The translations under genes were made by a program, and so were the position numbers. From positions 876,001-940,000 of the forward strand of contig JAUTXW010003811.1 of the NCBI GenBank assembly GCA_030620095.1: 64,000 nucleotides of DNA, read 5' to 3'. The stretch is from Kuschelorhynchus macadamiae (Eukaryota > Arthropoda > Insecta > Coleoptera > Curculionidae). Within the stretch, counting starts at the first letter, position 1; every line of letters starts with the position of its first letter. Positions 34,261 to 45,234 of the stretch are shown in pieces. Below the pieces are notes generated by a model. It saw nothing but the letters and a program-made list of their open reading frames with translations, had not been told where the DNA came from and made no database searches.

Positions 34261-34265
34261 TAGTA

Positions 34266-34333
34266 CCAGTGGCGGCTATTGAGGTGAAGCTACTTTACCA
34301 GGAAAAATAAACAAGCAAACATTTAACTATATT

Positions 34334-34374
<41 letters not shown>
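34266..34374. repeat. hAT-like end (CCAGTGGCGGCT) plus (TA)n
   Basis: The CAGTGGCGGCT motif equals the TIR of the element at 20596. It is followed within 75 bp by a (TA)n tract at about 34335-34373; no opposite end was found. Confidence 0.5.
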
Positions 34375-34375
<1 letters not shown>

Positions 34376-35087
34376 TAAAATTTTAGTTTTTACATTAATT
34401 TATTCACCTAATCGGTGAATTGCAGGCGCATATACACTACACCCACGTGTCGTTCAGTTTGCGGTGGTTGTTTACTTTTATTTTCTAGGATTTCGCTGCA
34501 ACCGGTGAGTTCCTTTGCAGTTGACCTGACTGTTTTGTGTTATATTTATTTATGGTGTTGTTACAACTTCAAATTCGAAGTTAGTAAATACGATTGTTTA
34601 AGACTGGAATAAATTAAAAGACGTCTTTGAATTTATTACAAACTGTGACAAATCTGATGAAAAATCAATCCGCTTTGCGAAAGGATTTTTCTGGCACTTG
34701 TGTTAATGACATTTTCTCAATCACGGTCATACTATTTGACGTTCTTCAAAAATAATCGCTTGACTTTCATTTTTGCATATCCAATATAAAACGCTGTCGT
34801 GAGGCGCTCTGTAAAAAAGAAAACATTTTTTTTAACACCATGTTTGATAAAGCAAATTTTATTACAGAAATAAATAATTACAAACGTGAGTTTGCTAAGC
34901 TTTCACCTGAAGAAATTAGGGCTAAGTATAGAACCCTTTTTTATGAAATATTGGACCATATTTTAATGTAAATGACATTAAGTTTCAAAACTGTGAAAAA
35001 CTTACAAATAAACTATGTTACATTAAAAGAATGAAAACCTTATATTTTTGTAAAGAAAAAATATTTTGGCCTTTTATTTATTTATAA
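34375..35087. other. No gene recognised
   Basis: AT-rich sequence. A + frame near 34850 (NFITEINNYKREFAKLSPEE) could be a coding relic but is too short to assign. Confidence 0.25.
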
Positions 35088-35340
35088 TTTAAGATTATAA
35101 AAGATATCGAATAGTGAAATAAAAGATCGAGGTCTGTATTTAAATTTAAAAAGTTGATGATGATCGCCCCAATCCGAAACGTCGGATTAAAAAATCCTCA
35201 CCAATTTGTAGAGGAGAAAAAGTGACAATGATCTGTCATATCAACTAAGCCTAAAATGACAGAAAAACCATAGAAGTTTTTTGTTTCAGTTTTTTCTAAA
35301 ATTGTAGCCTTAGTTGAAATGACATTGACCTGTCAACTTA
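35088..35340. mobile_element. Palindromic MITE, copy 2 (right end truncated)
   Basis: Matches copy 1 from AAAGATATCGAATAGTGAAA onward and keeps the block GATGATGATCGCCCCAATCC then GAAACGTCGGATT. It breaks off after TGACATTGACC. Confidence 0.7.
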
Positions 35341-35449
35341 TATTTTAAATGTTCAGCAGTTTTAAAATTATATGCCATTAAAATTTGGGGGCGACTTTGA
35401 TAGTATTTTAAAATAAAGCAATGTTGATTTAAATGATGTTTCATTAAAA

Positions 35450-37110
35450 ACTTAGTATAAAAATCGAGCAAATGTAGCAAACAAAACCTAAAACATCAAC
35501 CCTTTTACTGAATTCAAATTCTTTTGTCTCACCATTTTCTTTTCGAAGTGGCAATACTGCTATGATGTCTGAATATGGTATGGTGCTTAAATCTTTTTCG
35601 ACCAATTTAAACACTGTTTTTTCGCTATTTACTGATTTGAGCCTAACTACGGTAAACTCGTTTTGTAAATATGTTTCCTTTATCCTGCAAACAAATTTAA
35701 AAGCCGTAGCCTTTCGTTTTCCTGACAAACATTTTGCCAAAATATATGTTCCAGGTGTCTTAAGATACATTTCTGGAGTTAGATATTCTATTTCCTCTAT
35801 AGCTAATATCGTCTGACGGTGTTGGTGAATTTCTTTCAGCTATTTCATCGTCTGAAACATCTGAGTTGTTACTCGTAGCAACGCTTTTTCCAGGAATAAC
35901 ATTAAGCTTGGTTCTTTTTCAGCGTTGAGTGTCCGCATTATTTCCAAACCGTTTCTCTTTTAGGAGGGTAATTAAGCTGTTGTTCATTTCGTTAGTCGGG
36001 TCATGTTCTGTCTCTGGAATTTTATCCAGCACTTTAAAGTGGCATAATGGAAATATGCCTGTTGCATAAAATCCGCTTATTATATTTCTTTTAATTGCTG
36101 ATAACATTTGATCTTCTGGTTTATTCTTGGATTGTGACTCAACACTATCCATATCTTCCAATGCACTTTTAAGAAGCGATGGAAATCGATCCTTTGGAAT
36201 GCCTGAAGAAGACGTGTGTCTCATCTTATATGACAGCAAATTTTTGCGCCAAGTGGCTTTAAAAGGCTTAACATCGAGTCGCTGGCATATGCGCGTTGAA
36301 TGCGGTATTAAGCAGACAAATTCTATATTGTTTTCGTAGCAAAAAGCGATCACTCGGACATGAAGTGAGAAGCCAGATTATCTCCGGTAAGGACCTTTTT
36401 TCCTTCTAGACGCGTGGCATGAGGTAGAAACAGCTAAAAAGCTAAAAAACTAACCAATCATCAAATGTTACACTGTTCATCCATGAGATGTTCGAGCATG
36501 TTCTAGTACAACATGGGGCTCCTTTAATACTACCTTCCTTCCAAAATAGTGGTACAACTTTTAGAATAATTTACAACATTTTCGGGGTATTTTGTACCTC
36601 TGGGGTAGATAAGTCGACGAGTACCTAGGTCATCCCCTACATTCGTCTCATCATAATTAAAAATATTAGCGAGTGACACCCCATCCAAAGTTGTTGTTAT
36701 ATTATCAAAATATTCATTCAGTGACTGTTTGCTAACTTTTGCGCGCGCTCTGGTAATGTTCCTAGAAACGCGTTGTGAAAGGTTACACTTATGCCTGCTT
36801 AAAAGGCCTAGCGCCCAGTCTTTTCCCGGTAGGTTGTTTGAAAACTTTTGAACTACACGACTCCTTTGATCCAAATACTTTTTGGCAAGCATTTGAAGTT
36901 TTAACAAATCAAGTTTCTTCCTCCAACTTTATAACAACAGGTTGTCCTCCAGCTTTATTTCCATGGTTTTCATGGAACATATTGTATAAGGTACCAAAAG
37001 GTATTTTATAATGTTTACTGGCCGCTAATATAGAAATATTTCCATCAGCTATTTGTTCAAGGACATCGTTTAGCTGCGCATCTGTATAATTCCGATAGGA
37101 TCATGTTCCA
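35450..37110 (-). pseudogene. pogo-family transposase, frameshifted
   Basis: Minus strand order: psq HTH near 37110-36960 (YTDAQLNDVLEQIADGNISI, YKIPFGTLYNMFHE); CENP-B HTH with KDWALGLLSRHKCNLSQR; first Asp in NIFNYDETNVGDD (about 36650); second Asp in VLTGDNLASHFMSE (about 36370); third in CQRLDVKPFKATWRK (about 36280). A C-terminal module at 35770-35450 starts YILAKCLSGKRKATAFKFVC. All three acidic positions survive, unlike the 5.1-kb copy. Breaks lie near 36910, 36530, 36430 and 36355, with linker decay at 35919-35770. Confidence 0.8.
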
Positions 37111-37429
37111 GCCGTTTTCTTATACCTTCTTACTATCTGAAAACTATAATACAAGGGGCGACTTTGATATGTATCAAAGTAGCCCCATTGACGTATCAAT
37201 GTCACCCCACTAACTATATCAAACTGATCCCACACTAAAAATTACACAAAATTCAGCGTTATGATAAAATTGACCTTGAAATATATACCTAAATATTTAG
37301 GTATATCAAAATTACATCTTACCTTTGGACAAACAAAGTTACTTCAACTACAATTTGATAAAAAAATAATTACAAATCAAAACGATCTAAAATGGCCGAA
37401 TTTTAGAGGCGCTCTCTGTTTTCGATGTT

Positions 37430-39181
37430 CAGGGTGTCCAATTTTGGTTGTAAATGCAAGGTATCTCCGTTATTTACAAATATTTAGGGTTGAGGTTTTC
37501 TCGACATCGTGCCACTTTTTTGTCAAACTCAAGCTGCCGGAATCAGATTTTCCATAGCCCGCCTCTTTTCGGAGATACAGGGCCAAATTGAAAAAGTTGC
37601 ATTTTGGGACATCCCCTCGTATCTCGGTTATCTTTTAACGTATCGAAAAGGTAAAAACTGGCTCTTATAGAGTTTTTTACGTAGAATCCAGTGGTGTAGA
37701 CAGATTTTTACTCGGGGCCGTCGTTTTTGATACATGACCCAAAGTCACGTTTTTTAAATTGGACACCCTATATCTTATTACGGAGTCCTATTCTATTATG
37801 AGCTTTTCAAAAATATATGGTTATCTACACTTATTTTAAAAAATAAGGCTGCAATTTACGTTTGTAATAATATCTATCTATATTTTCCATAGTAAGCCAT
37901 GGACTGATTGTCAAAAATGGCTTTGTCACTGCTTTGTCATAAAGTAAATGAAGTTTTGATGTTAATACTAATAGACGTGTTAAGTTAGTCGCTCTGATTA
38001 TAACTTTTTAACAAATGGCTGCAAATCAATTATTTGAAAACTTTGAGCAATATGATATGCTGACCTGTTTCACAGAGAGTCATGAAAAACCAAAATTTTG
38101 GAAGGGCGGTTATATGGTCCGACGAATCGTATATAAGTAGTGCTGGAATATTTAATAGGCACAATACGAGACACTGGTCACCTGAAAATCAACATTTGAT
38201 ATTTCCACGCGAGCAACAAGGAAGATTTGGCTTTAATGTCGCTTGTTTCGTACTAGGATCCAAAATAAAATTTCATATTTTTGAAGGAGGTCTCACTGCT
38301 AATCGCTACTTTGAAATATTGCAAAATATATTGCCAGAAATCATAGAAGATGTTCCTTTAGCACATGTGAATCAAATATATTTCCAACAAGACGGAGCTC
38401 CAGCACATAACTCCCAAATTTTGAGGCGGTATTTAGAAGAGAACTTCCCCGAACGCTGGATTGGAACGCACGGACCTGTCCGATGGCCTCCTAGGTCGCC
38501 TGACCTGTCCATATTGGACTTCTTTTTATGGGGTCACCTAAAAAATTTAATTTTTCGTACCCGACATAACACAGTTCAAGACCCGCGTAACACCACTGAG
38601 CAGGCATTTTTGCAAATACAAGCACGGAATGTAGACATTTCAAATGCATTGGGTAAAATTGCAAGAGTGTGTGAGAGATGTCTAAGAGAAAATGGAAATC
38701 AGTTTGAGCATGGCTAAAAATAGATATACTTAATATATTCTTAAAAACTTAAACTGTAGCCTTTTTTTTAAAATAAGTATAGATAACTATATATTTTTGA
38801 TAAGCTCATAATACGACGAATAGGACTACGTAAAAATATATTGGGTGTCCCATTTAAAAAAACGTGACTTTGGGTCATGTATCAAAAACGACGGCCCCGA
38901 GTAAAAATCTGTCTACACCACTGGATTCTACGTAAAAAACTCTATAAGAGCCAGTTTTTACCTTTTCGATACGTTAAAAGATAACCGAGATACGAGGGGT
39001 GTCCCAAATTGCAACTTTTCAATTTGGCCCTGTATCTCCGAAACGAGGCGGGCTATGGAAAATCTGATCTACGGCAGCTTAAGTTTGACAAAAAAGTGGC
39101 ACGGTGTCGCGAAAACCTCAACCCTAAATATTTGCAAATAACGGAGATACCTTGCATTTACAACCAAAATTGGACACCCTA
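37430..39181 (+). mobile_element. Long-TIR mariner (DD41D type), internally deleted
   Basis: TIRs of about 430 bp: 37430-37860 and 38755-39181. The left starts CAGGGTGTCCAATTTTGGTT; the right ends CCAAAATTGGACACCCT. The arms match closely through GTCACGTTTTTTAAATTGG. Length is 1,752 bp. It lies inside the pogo 5' region. Window bases 1-194 come from a relative. Confidence 0.88.
38014..38717 (+). pseudogene. Mariner transposase lacking the DNA-binding domain
   Basis: The original ATG at about 38014 gives only MAANQLFENFEQYDML before a deletion. The catalytic frame 38082-38717 is open: AVIWSDESYISSAGIFNRHN (first Asp), IYFQQDGAPAHNSQ (second), RSPDLSILDFFLWGHLK (third), ending RCLRENGNQFEHG-stop. 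I count 41 residues between the last two Asp. All catalytic residues are present but the HTH region (about 120 residues) is missing, so it cannot act alone. Confidence 0.85.
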
Positions 39182-39339
39182 TACATGCAGTCGGCTTAAC
39201 ATGTGTACTAAACAAATATTTTAATGACGCGCAAATATAAGACAAAGGCGGTATCTATAAATTTAAAATAGTGGGGGCAGAAGTTAGTATCAAAGTCGCC
39301 TCCTGATATCAAAGTCATCCCTTTTTACGGTACACGATT

Positions 39340-39665
39340 GCATAAAACACGATTACCCTAGTTTTACTATGCAAGAAATTGTTGAACGATGTTCCAGAAT
39401 GACTGGAATTGGAAAGTCCACCGTGTTTAAATTATTTCGAGAAAGAAAGCTAGCAGGTTAACTGGAACATCCCAAGAAAATTCCAGGAAGACCAGCAAAT
39501 GTCCTTGATGAAGACACCAAATGTGCAATGAATGGTGAAATGATAGAATATCTTCAAGCTGATTCGGTATTGGTTATGGATAACGCAAGCTCTCATTCAC
39601 TGGGCATAGAGAAGACACCAACTTCATCTTAAGTTCCTCAGATGACGAAGAATATAACCTTTCGT
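39340..39665 (+). pseudogene. IS630-like DDE transposase scrap, internally deleted
   Basis: The + strand reads FTMQEIVERCSRMTGIGKST, then FKLFRERKLAG, PKKIPGRPANVLDEDTKCAM, then jumps to VLVMDNASSHSLG, which carries a second-Asp-type motif. HTH and hinge are therefore present, the first catalytic block is deleted, and it ends with TSS-stop. No TIRs were found. Confidence 0.55.
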
Positions 39666-40133
39666 AATTTAATTGTTTATGATAATATATAATACTAATT
39701 ATTTTATCTTTATATATATATTATGTACATATTATATATATAATTTTTATTTTAATAAAATTTCGTTAAGTTAAATTCTTTCTATAAGTATCCAACTTTT
39801 GGCCTACCATTTTTGGTGAATGGATAACAATAGACAAACCGGGTGGTGCTACCTGCACTTATATATAAATTTATTATATATATATATATATATAGCTTAT
39901 TATTATATGGAAAAACCACAAAACATACAATAAAAATATATATATATATTTATACCCTATATATATATTTTGATTTACACTTCCCGTTTTTCCATAATAA
40001 GCCAGAGACGTCGTATTTGGAACATCCTATACGTACTTATATAAATAAAACATATTACCCTTCTTTGCAAACGCCGTCGTATGAAAAGTCATTAAAATCA
40101 AACATTTACTTTCACGGGAAACTTTTTTTTCAG
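39666..40133. other. Intron end before Lim1 exon B; TA-rich repeats
   Basis: Short (TA)n tracts lie at about 39712-39745, 39877-39893 and 39935-39965. Bases 40130-40133 complete the polypyrimidine acceptor. Confidence 0.6.
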
Positions 40134-40385
40134 GATCCGAAAACGGAAAACGATTCGGAAGACCAAAATTCACTGGACGGAGACCCCGAGACGCGAGATT
40201 CGCAAACGGAAAACAAAAGCCCTGATGACAGCGGCGCGGGATCGAAACGTCGGGGGCCTCGGACGACGATCAAGGCGAAACAGCTGGAAATCCTGAAGAC
40301 GGCCTTCTCGCAGACGCCGAAACCCACGAGGCACATACGGGAGCAGCTGGCGAAAGAGACGGGGTTACCCATGAGGGTCATACAG
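40134..40385 (+). CDS. Lim1: Lim1 (Lhx1/5) internal exon B: linker plus most of the LIM-class homeodomain
   Basis: The acceptor is a T-run plus CAG at 40131-40133; the donor is CAG then GTAAGG after 40385. The exon has 84 codons, phase 0/0. Residues 1-36 are acidic and polar. From about residue 38 comes the homeodomain arm and helices 1-2: KRRGPRTTIKAKQLE, then KPTRHIREQLAKETGLPMRV. This is diagnostic of the Lhx1/Lhx5/Lim1 class. It stops at MRVIQ, where LIM-homeobox genes have a conserved intron inside helix 3. The recognition helix (WFQNRR) must be in a later exon, which I did not find up to 64000. GC content is much higher than its surroundings and there is no lesion, so it is under selection. 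The upstream ATG-starting frame at 39843 is intronic. Confidence 0.95.
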
Positions 40386-40514
40386 GTAAGGTTTTTGATA
40401 AATAAGTATATTTTTATAATGTTATTAAAAATTATTTGTTGCTAATAATTATTGAAGATTTCCAAAGAAAAATAATTGTACCATTCTGTCCGAAGAAATA
40501 TTGAACTACCTAAA

Positions 40515-40810
40515 GTTACTTATCCAGAACCCTATTTAAATTAAAAAAGTTGATGATGGTCGCTCGAATCCGAAACGTCGGATTGGAAAACTAACGTCAC
40601 CAATTTGTAGACGAGAAAAAGTGACAATGTCATTTCAACTAAGCCTACAATTTTAGAAAAATTAAAACAAAAAACTTCTTTGGTTTTTCTATCATTTTAG
40701 GCTTAGTTGATATGACAGATCATTGTCACTTTTTCTCCTTTACAAATTGGTGAGGATTTTTTAATCCGACGTTTCGGATTGGGGCGATCATCATCAACTT
40801 TGTAAGAAAT
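40515..40810. mobile_element. Palindromic MITE, copy 3 (both arms, each with GAAACGTC core)
   Basis: Arms 40540-40655 and 40690-40805 are inverted: TTGATGATGGTCGC and its inverse GCGATCATCATCAA; AATCC, GAAACGTC, GGATT occurs at 40569-40588 and inverted at 40770-40790; the CACCAATTTGTAG and CTAAGCCTACAATTTTAG blocks follow. Located about 130 bp after the Lim1 exon B donor. Confidence 0.8.
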
Positions 40811-41906
40811 TGTCAAAATTGTAAGGTGGCAAAGAGAACTTATTGTTGTCTTATTTGACACTGAGAAGTAATGATACAGGTCATTTAATTAGTTATCAAA
40901 TTATGGTAATCTAATATGGAGTAAATTTGGCCAAATTCTCTGCAAGCGTAACAAAAAAAAACGATAAATCTTTATTTTTTGAATATTATTTAGTACTGAG
41001 AACATTAAAATATCTAAAAGTCCTGTTTAAAGACGATAATTCTGCGAATAAGAAAGTGGGCGCAAAATTCAACTTTGCGCACGCAAATGAGTGCGCAAAG
41101 TAGTCTCTTCGAGCACGCTCATAGAAAAAAGAAGTATCATATATTTGAATAAACCTAATATGAATGAGATATGTGAATTTCTTTTAGAATACACTATAAT
41201 CACTTCACCGTAAAATTGAAAGACCCTCAACAATAACGCCGCAACCAAATGTTATTTTTCTTAACCGACACCCCCCACACTATAGAAGGGCAATCAGAAA
41301 CAGCACAATACCAATTGGGCCGTACTAATTCTGGGGCCATTAATTTTTGCACTTGACGGAGTCATATTTACTTATTTATTGGAGTTTGACGAGTTTTGCC
41401 ACCCGTATAAATTTCTTGTTGTGTACGGGGGCGGTCGAAAATATACAGGATTTGTTTAGAGTTTATTAACAAATGGAAAACTTTATTATAGACTTTAGCA
41501 AAAAAGTTATCATTTATGAACAGTTTTGTCTATTAAAAAAATAAGTTAGCTACAAAAAATTTTCCACATAATATACAAGGGGTTTGAAAAATACGTAAAT
41601 GCAAATAGGCAAAACTTGAATAAGAGAGCCCAAATACATTTTAAGTTAAAATTAAAACTTAATTTAATGGGGGAGGTGAAAGTTTTTACGTAATTTAAGG
41701 AAAAATTGAAAATACATTAAATTCAACCTAAGAGATTTCTACAGTCCTTTGCGTTTTGAGGTTCCCTATAGTTATAGTGGTAACATTTTTGTAAAAGTCC
41801 AATATCGCAAAAAAAATGGCGACCTAATAAAAGTCAATAAAATTGGATGAGGTTTTTATTTGACCATAGTAAGAATTTTCTGTTATCAAGGATAATTTAA
41901 AATATA
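40811..41906. other. No gene; candidate conserved island ~41215-41420
   Basis: Bases 41215-41420 are unique and GC-richer, with a CCCCCCAC run and TTGGGCCGTACTAATTC. A transposon-like ATATACAGGATTTG sits at about 41450. The rest is AT-rich. Confidence 0.3.
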
Positions 41907-44210
41907 CAGTGTGTCCCAGATTCGCTTCTCTATATAGGGATCTCGGCTCCTATTATACCTACAGCAAAGGTTAAATGGGAAAGTTTTAGAAAAAACTTAT
42001 TGCATTCGATATCCGGCTTCAGATTTACGATCGATCAATTGTTTTTGGAAATATCGGGGGGAAACCGAAAATGGCGGATTTCGTTTTTCGCTAGTATATC
42101 CAGAACAGTAAATTTGACAGCTGTCAAAATGTGACATTATTCGGACACATTTTTAAGACAAACAAGATGGTGTATACGACACTTCTTCATTGTTTTTTGT
42201 TAACCCGCAACCCGCCTCAACTTTCATTTTTTCTTACGACCGCCATATTGGATTTTTCGATTTTTGGAAAGAGCCTAAAATTTCCAGTCTAGTGATAATT
42301 CACAAGTGCATTAAAGATTTTAGTGTAATCAAAATATCACACTTCGTAATTTAAGTTTCAATGTTTTTAAAGGAGGCCATGATTTATTTGTCAAAAGATT
42401 ACATTAATAAGTAAGAAAAGGCATTTAATTTTCAATACAACATGAACGTAAATAACGACTTAAAAAATCTAAATGAGCTTTAACTACTTTGTAAGTGGGT
42501 AAAATTAATTTACAAATCTGCAAAATAGCGTCCATTTGCATCGAGACATTTTTGACAATTGGTGACTGTTTTTCGTACAACCCTGGTAAGTGTATTTCGG
42601 TTAATATTTCTAACAGTGTCCAGAACTCTTTGTCTCAGGATTTCTATGGTCACGGATGGATCAAATTCATAGATTTCATTCTTCGTATGACTCCAGAGGT
42701 AGAAATCCAAGGGCGACAGGTTAGGGGATCTAGGAGGCCAAGATATTGGACCATTTAAAGAAATTATTCTTTCGTCAAACTGCTCTCTTAAGAAGTTCCT
42801 GACTTGAATAGTATTGTGAACCGGACATCCGTCTTGTTGAAACCAAGTTCTTCTTAATTCATCTTTCGTTAGAATAGCTCGTAAGGCTGGTACAACCTGG
42901 TTTCGCAAAAGCTCTAAGTACCTCTGCCCATTTAGGTTGTAGTCAAACAAAAATTATTCAATAAGTAATGTGCCCAACAGTCAAGAGCGGCAGGGTCGGC
43001 CGGGTGGTACTAGAAACTATAAATTATGAAGGGAAAATTATCTTTATTAAAAAGGAGATATTTTCTTTCCAAAAATAATTATCGAAACATCCCGTAATGA
43101 ATGAGCTTGTATACAGTTGAAACCTATTCAGCTTTATTATGAAAAAGAAAAACATATTTGGTTAGCGGGAAGTAATAGCCGTTATAAATTATTTTGTTGG
43201 TATTGCATATTAATTTAGGAAATACCAAATCAATTTATTTCAGTGATATAATAATCTTAAAGAAGTACACCGTGCCTTACTAAAACATAAAATACCAAAA
43301 GAACAAACCCCTTTCGCTTTAAAATTTAAATTATTCGGAAATACAGCTAAACGCCTTTCTATAAATCATAATGAAAATCGAAAAATAATTTGACTTTTAA
43401 TTAATAATATTAATATGGTATTTTTTTCATAACGCAAGAACTAGACTTCCCGGGGAATAATAAATCATTAAATTCAGACAAACAAAATAATTTTAGAGAA
43501 TTAGCTAAATCTGCAGAAAATTTAGATAGTGTTAATAAATTTATAGTTCTTCGAAACTACAATACAAAATGATTGAATAAAAATGTAATACAATATCAAA
43601 AAAGTAAGTTGACTGACTAGAGTAGAACGTTTTATTTTTTTTTATTAGATTATACTCTTTTAGTATCATTAAAGAACTAAACGAAAAAAACAGATTATTA
43701 TTTGACTGTCATTTGATGCCTATTTAAAAAAGATTGGTTAGATTAACTTACCAATGATCCCACACCAAACGTTACTTTCAAATCTGATCTATAGACGTCT
43801 CTCTGCCACTTCGTGAGGATTTTGCACAGGCCAATGATGACGGTTGTGCCTATTAAAGATTTCACAATTCGTGAACCTGCTCTCATCGGACCACAAGACA
43901 TGATTTGCAAAATCAGGATTTTCATTACATCTCCTAGTATACCATACCACTTACAGAACTGTAGTCGTCTTGCAAAATCAGTTTCCTTAACTCCTTGTAC
44001 TATGATGAGTTTGTATGGTTGGTACTCTTTTTTAAAACTCTCTGTACTGTTGATTTTGGCACATTAGTTTCCTGTTCTACAGTTCTTACCGATGCACTAG
44101 GGTTTTCGTTGATAGCTTGTAAAATGTTTCTGTCTCGATTTTCATTGTTATTATTGTATCCACTTCTAGGTTGTTCGAAGGCACCATGGTTAATTTAATT
44201 AACTACGATT
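41907..44210 (-). mobile_element. DD41D mariner (family of 29.7 kb) with an internal insertion
   Basis: The left end is TACAGTGTGTCCCAGATTCG at 41907. The transposase is read on minus from about 44200 to 42510 and is split by about 770 bp of unrelated AT-rich DNA at 42966-43740. I did not find the right terminus. Confidence 0.7.
42510..44200 (-). pseudogene. Mariner (DD41D) transposase, split and frameshifted
   Basis: Minus strand order: HTH end near 44198-44050 (GAFEQPRSGY, INENPSASVRTVEQETNVPK, STVQRVLKK); linker KETDFARRLQFCKWYG near 43960; first Asp in HVLWSDESRFTNCEIFNRHN near 43880; FESNVWCGIIG near 43755. The sequence is then interrupted and resumes at 42950: LNGQRYLELLRNQVVPALRA, TWFQQDGCPVHNT, RSPNLSPLDFYLWSH, ending DANGRYFADL-stop. 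I count 41 residues between the last two Asp. A GTAAGT after FESNVWCGIIG looks like a donor, but no matching acceptor precedes 42950, so an insertion is more likely than an intron. Confidence 0.8.
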
Positions 44211-45234
44211 TTCCTGAAGTGGGTTTTATGAGGCTGCCGTCGTTTGGAGTCATCTCCAAATACCTTGCTGATGTAACGTTTTTTACTTAATTTTGATAAG
44301 CTTTTATAGAAATTTTTTTTTTATGTGCTTCAATAGTCACTTTCTCATCATTCTTCACCCAATAGCAAGTCTTCGAAGCTCTGGAAGTTAAAAAATTACT
44401 AAAAAAGTCAAGAACATATTGTAGATAACACCAAAACAACATAATTAACCTCAAAGCCCAAATTTAAAAGTTTATATTGCAACATCACAACCGGATTTTC
44501 GAGTTCTTTTTCAAAAATACTTTTATATTTTCTGCATTGGTTTCTGTTTAGAAATCTCCCTCGTACATCAATAAGAGGGTAATAACTTCTCCACCCTTTT
44601 CAACATAAGTGTATGTTTTCGTCGTTCCTAACAAGTGTACATATTTTCCCGGCTGGTTACCCTAATTTTCCCATTTTCTGCAGCCACATGTCATATGGAA
44701 TCATAATTTGCCGCATAATAGCTGACGTGCTGAGCTGAAATGTACAGTTAGATTCAAAAGTAGGGATAGTTATTCTCCTTTACACACAAAGCGGATAAGC
44801 TAATTTCTATGGAATATTTTTAACGTTGTATGATGATCTTTGTTATATTTTTATCTCCCTCGTAGGAGGGTACTATTGGATTATAAAAAAATTACCCTCT
44901 GAGTATTTTGCAGATCTATACGCCATAGAGTCCCAAGATCCCAAAAAATAGTTTTTTTTTAGTTTTCATCAATCTGTAGTTCTCTTTCTGTTTTTAGTGG
45001 CCTCGTGAATAATGAAAAAAACGTTAAAAAGCGGCGTGGGGGTGCGGCTCAGGCTCTCAAATTGAACAGAGTAATCCCATAGCAAACATATTTAAAAAAA
45101 AAAACGTTAAAATTGGCGTCATTTTGAATTGTTTAGGTCATGCGATATATTTTATCAGGAGACAACATAATATCTACAGGATATCTACAGCCAGAAAATA
45201 GTTTACATTATAAGAGTTAAAGGATTTTTTTCTG
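44211..45234. other. No gene; decayed repeat with CTCCCTCGTA motifs
   Basis: CTCCCTCGTAGGAGGGTACTA at about 44851 has looser partners at 44562 and at 56737 (CCTCGTAAAAGGGAAGTATT), each followed by ACCCTC. This is probably a UTR piece of a dispersed retroelement. Confidence 0.35.

Larger units (their letters stand above)
35386..39330 (-). mobile_element. Second pogo-type transposon, invaded by a mariner
   Basis: End-like motif GGGGGCGACTTTGATA lies at 35386. Matching motifs lie at about 37155 (AGGGGCGACTTTGATA) and inverted at about 39284 and 39303 (TATCAAAGTCGCC, TATCAAAGTCATCCC). The transposase is on the minus strand at 35450-37110; the mariner at 37430-39181 separates the inner sequence from the rightmost ends. 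The exact right terminus is uncertain. Confidence 0.65.
28223..40133 (+). other. Lim1 intron between exons A and B (11.9 kb)
   Basis: It is bounded by GTAAGT and TTTTTTTTCAG, with matching phase 0 on both sides. The interior is mostly transposon: a PLE GIY-YIG scrap, a mariner end, a mariner/hAT nest, two palindromic MITE copies, a pogo/mariner nest and an IS630-like scrap. One candidate conserved island lies at about 33560-33800. Confidence 0.75.

Noticed and set aside
35562..36339. Plus-strand ORFs over the second pogo
   Set aside because: The minus strand holds the pogo transposase motifs; these are shadows.
39843..40133. ATG-initiated extension upstream of the homeodomain exon
   Set aside because: It encodes TA-repeat Tyr-Ile runs and crosses a clear polypyrimidine-AG acceptor at 40133; phase matching to 28222 supports splicing.
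42950..43755. Intron in the mariner transposase (GTAAGT at ~43750 on minus)
   Set aside because: There is no AG acceptor immediately before the resumed coding sequence; an insertion fits better.
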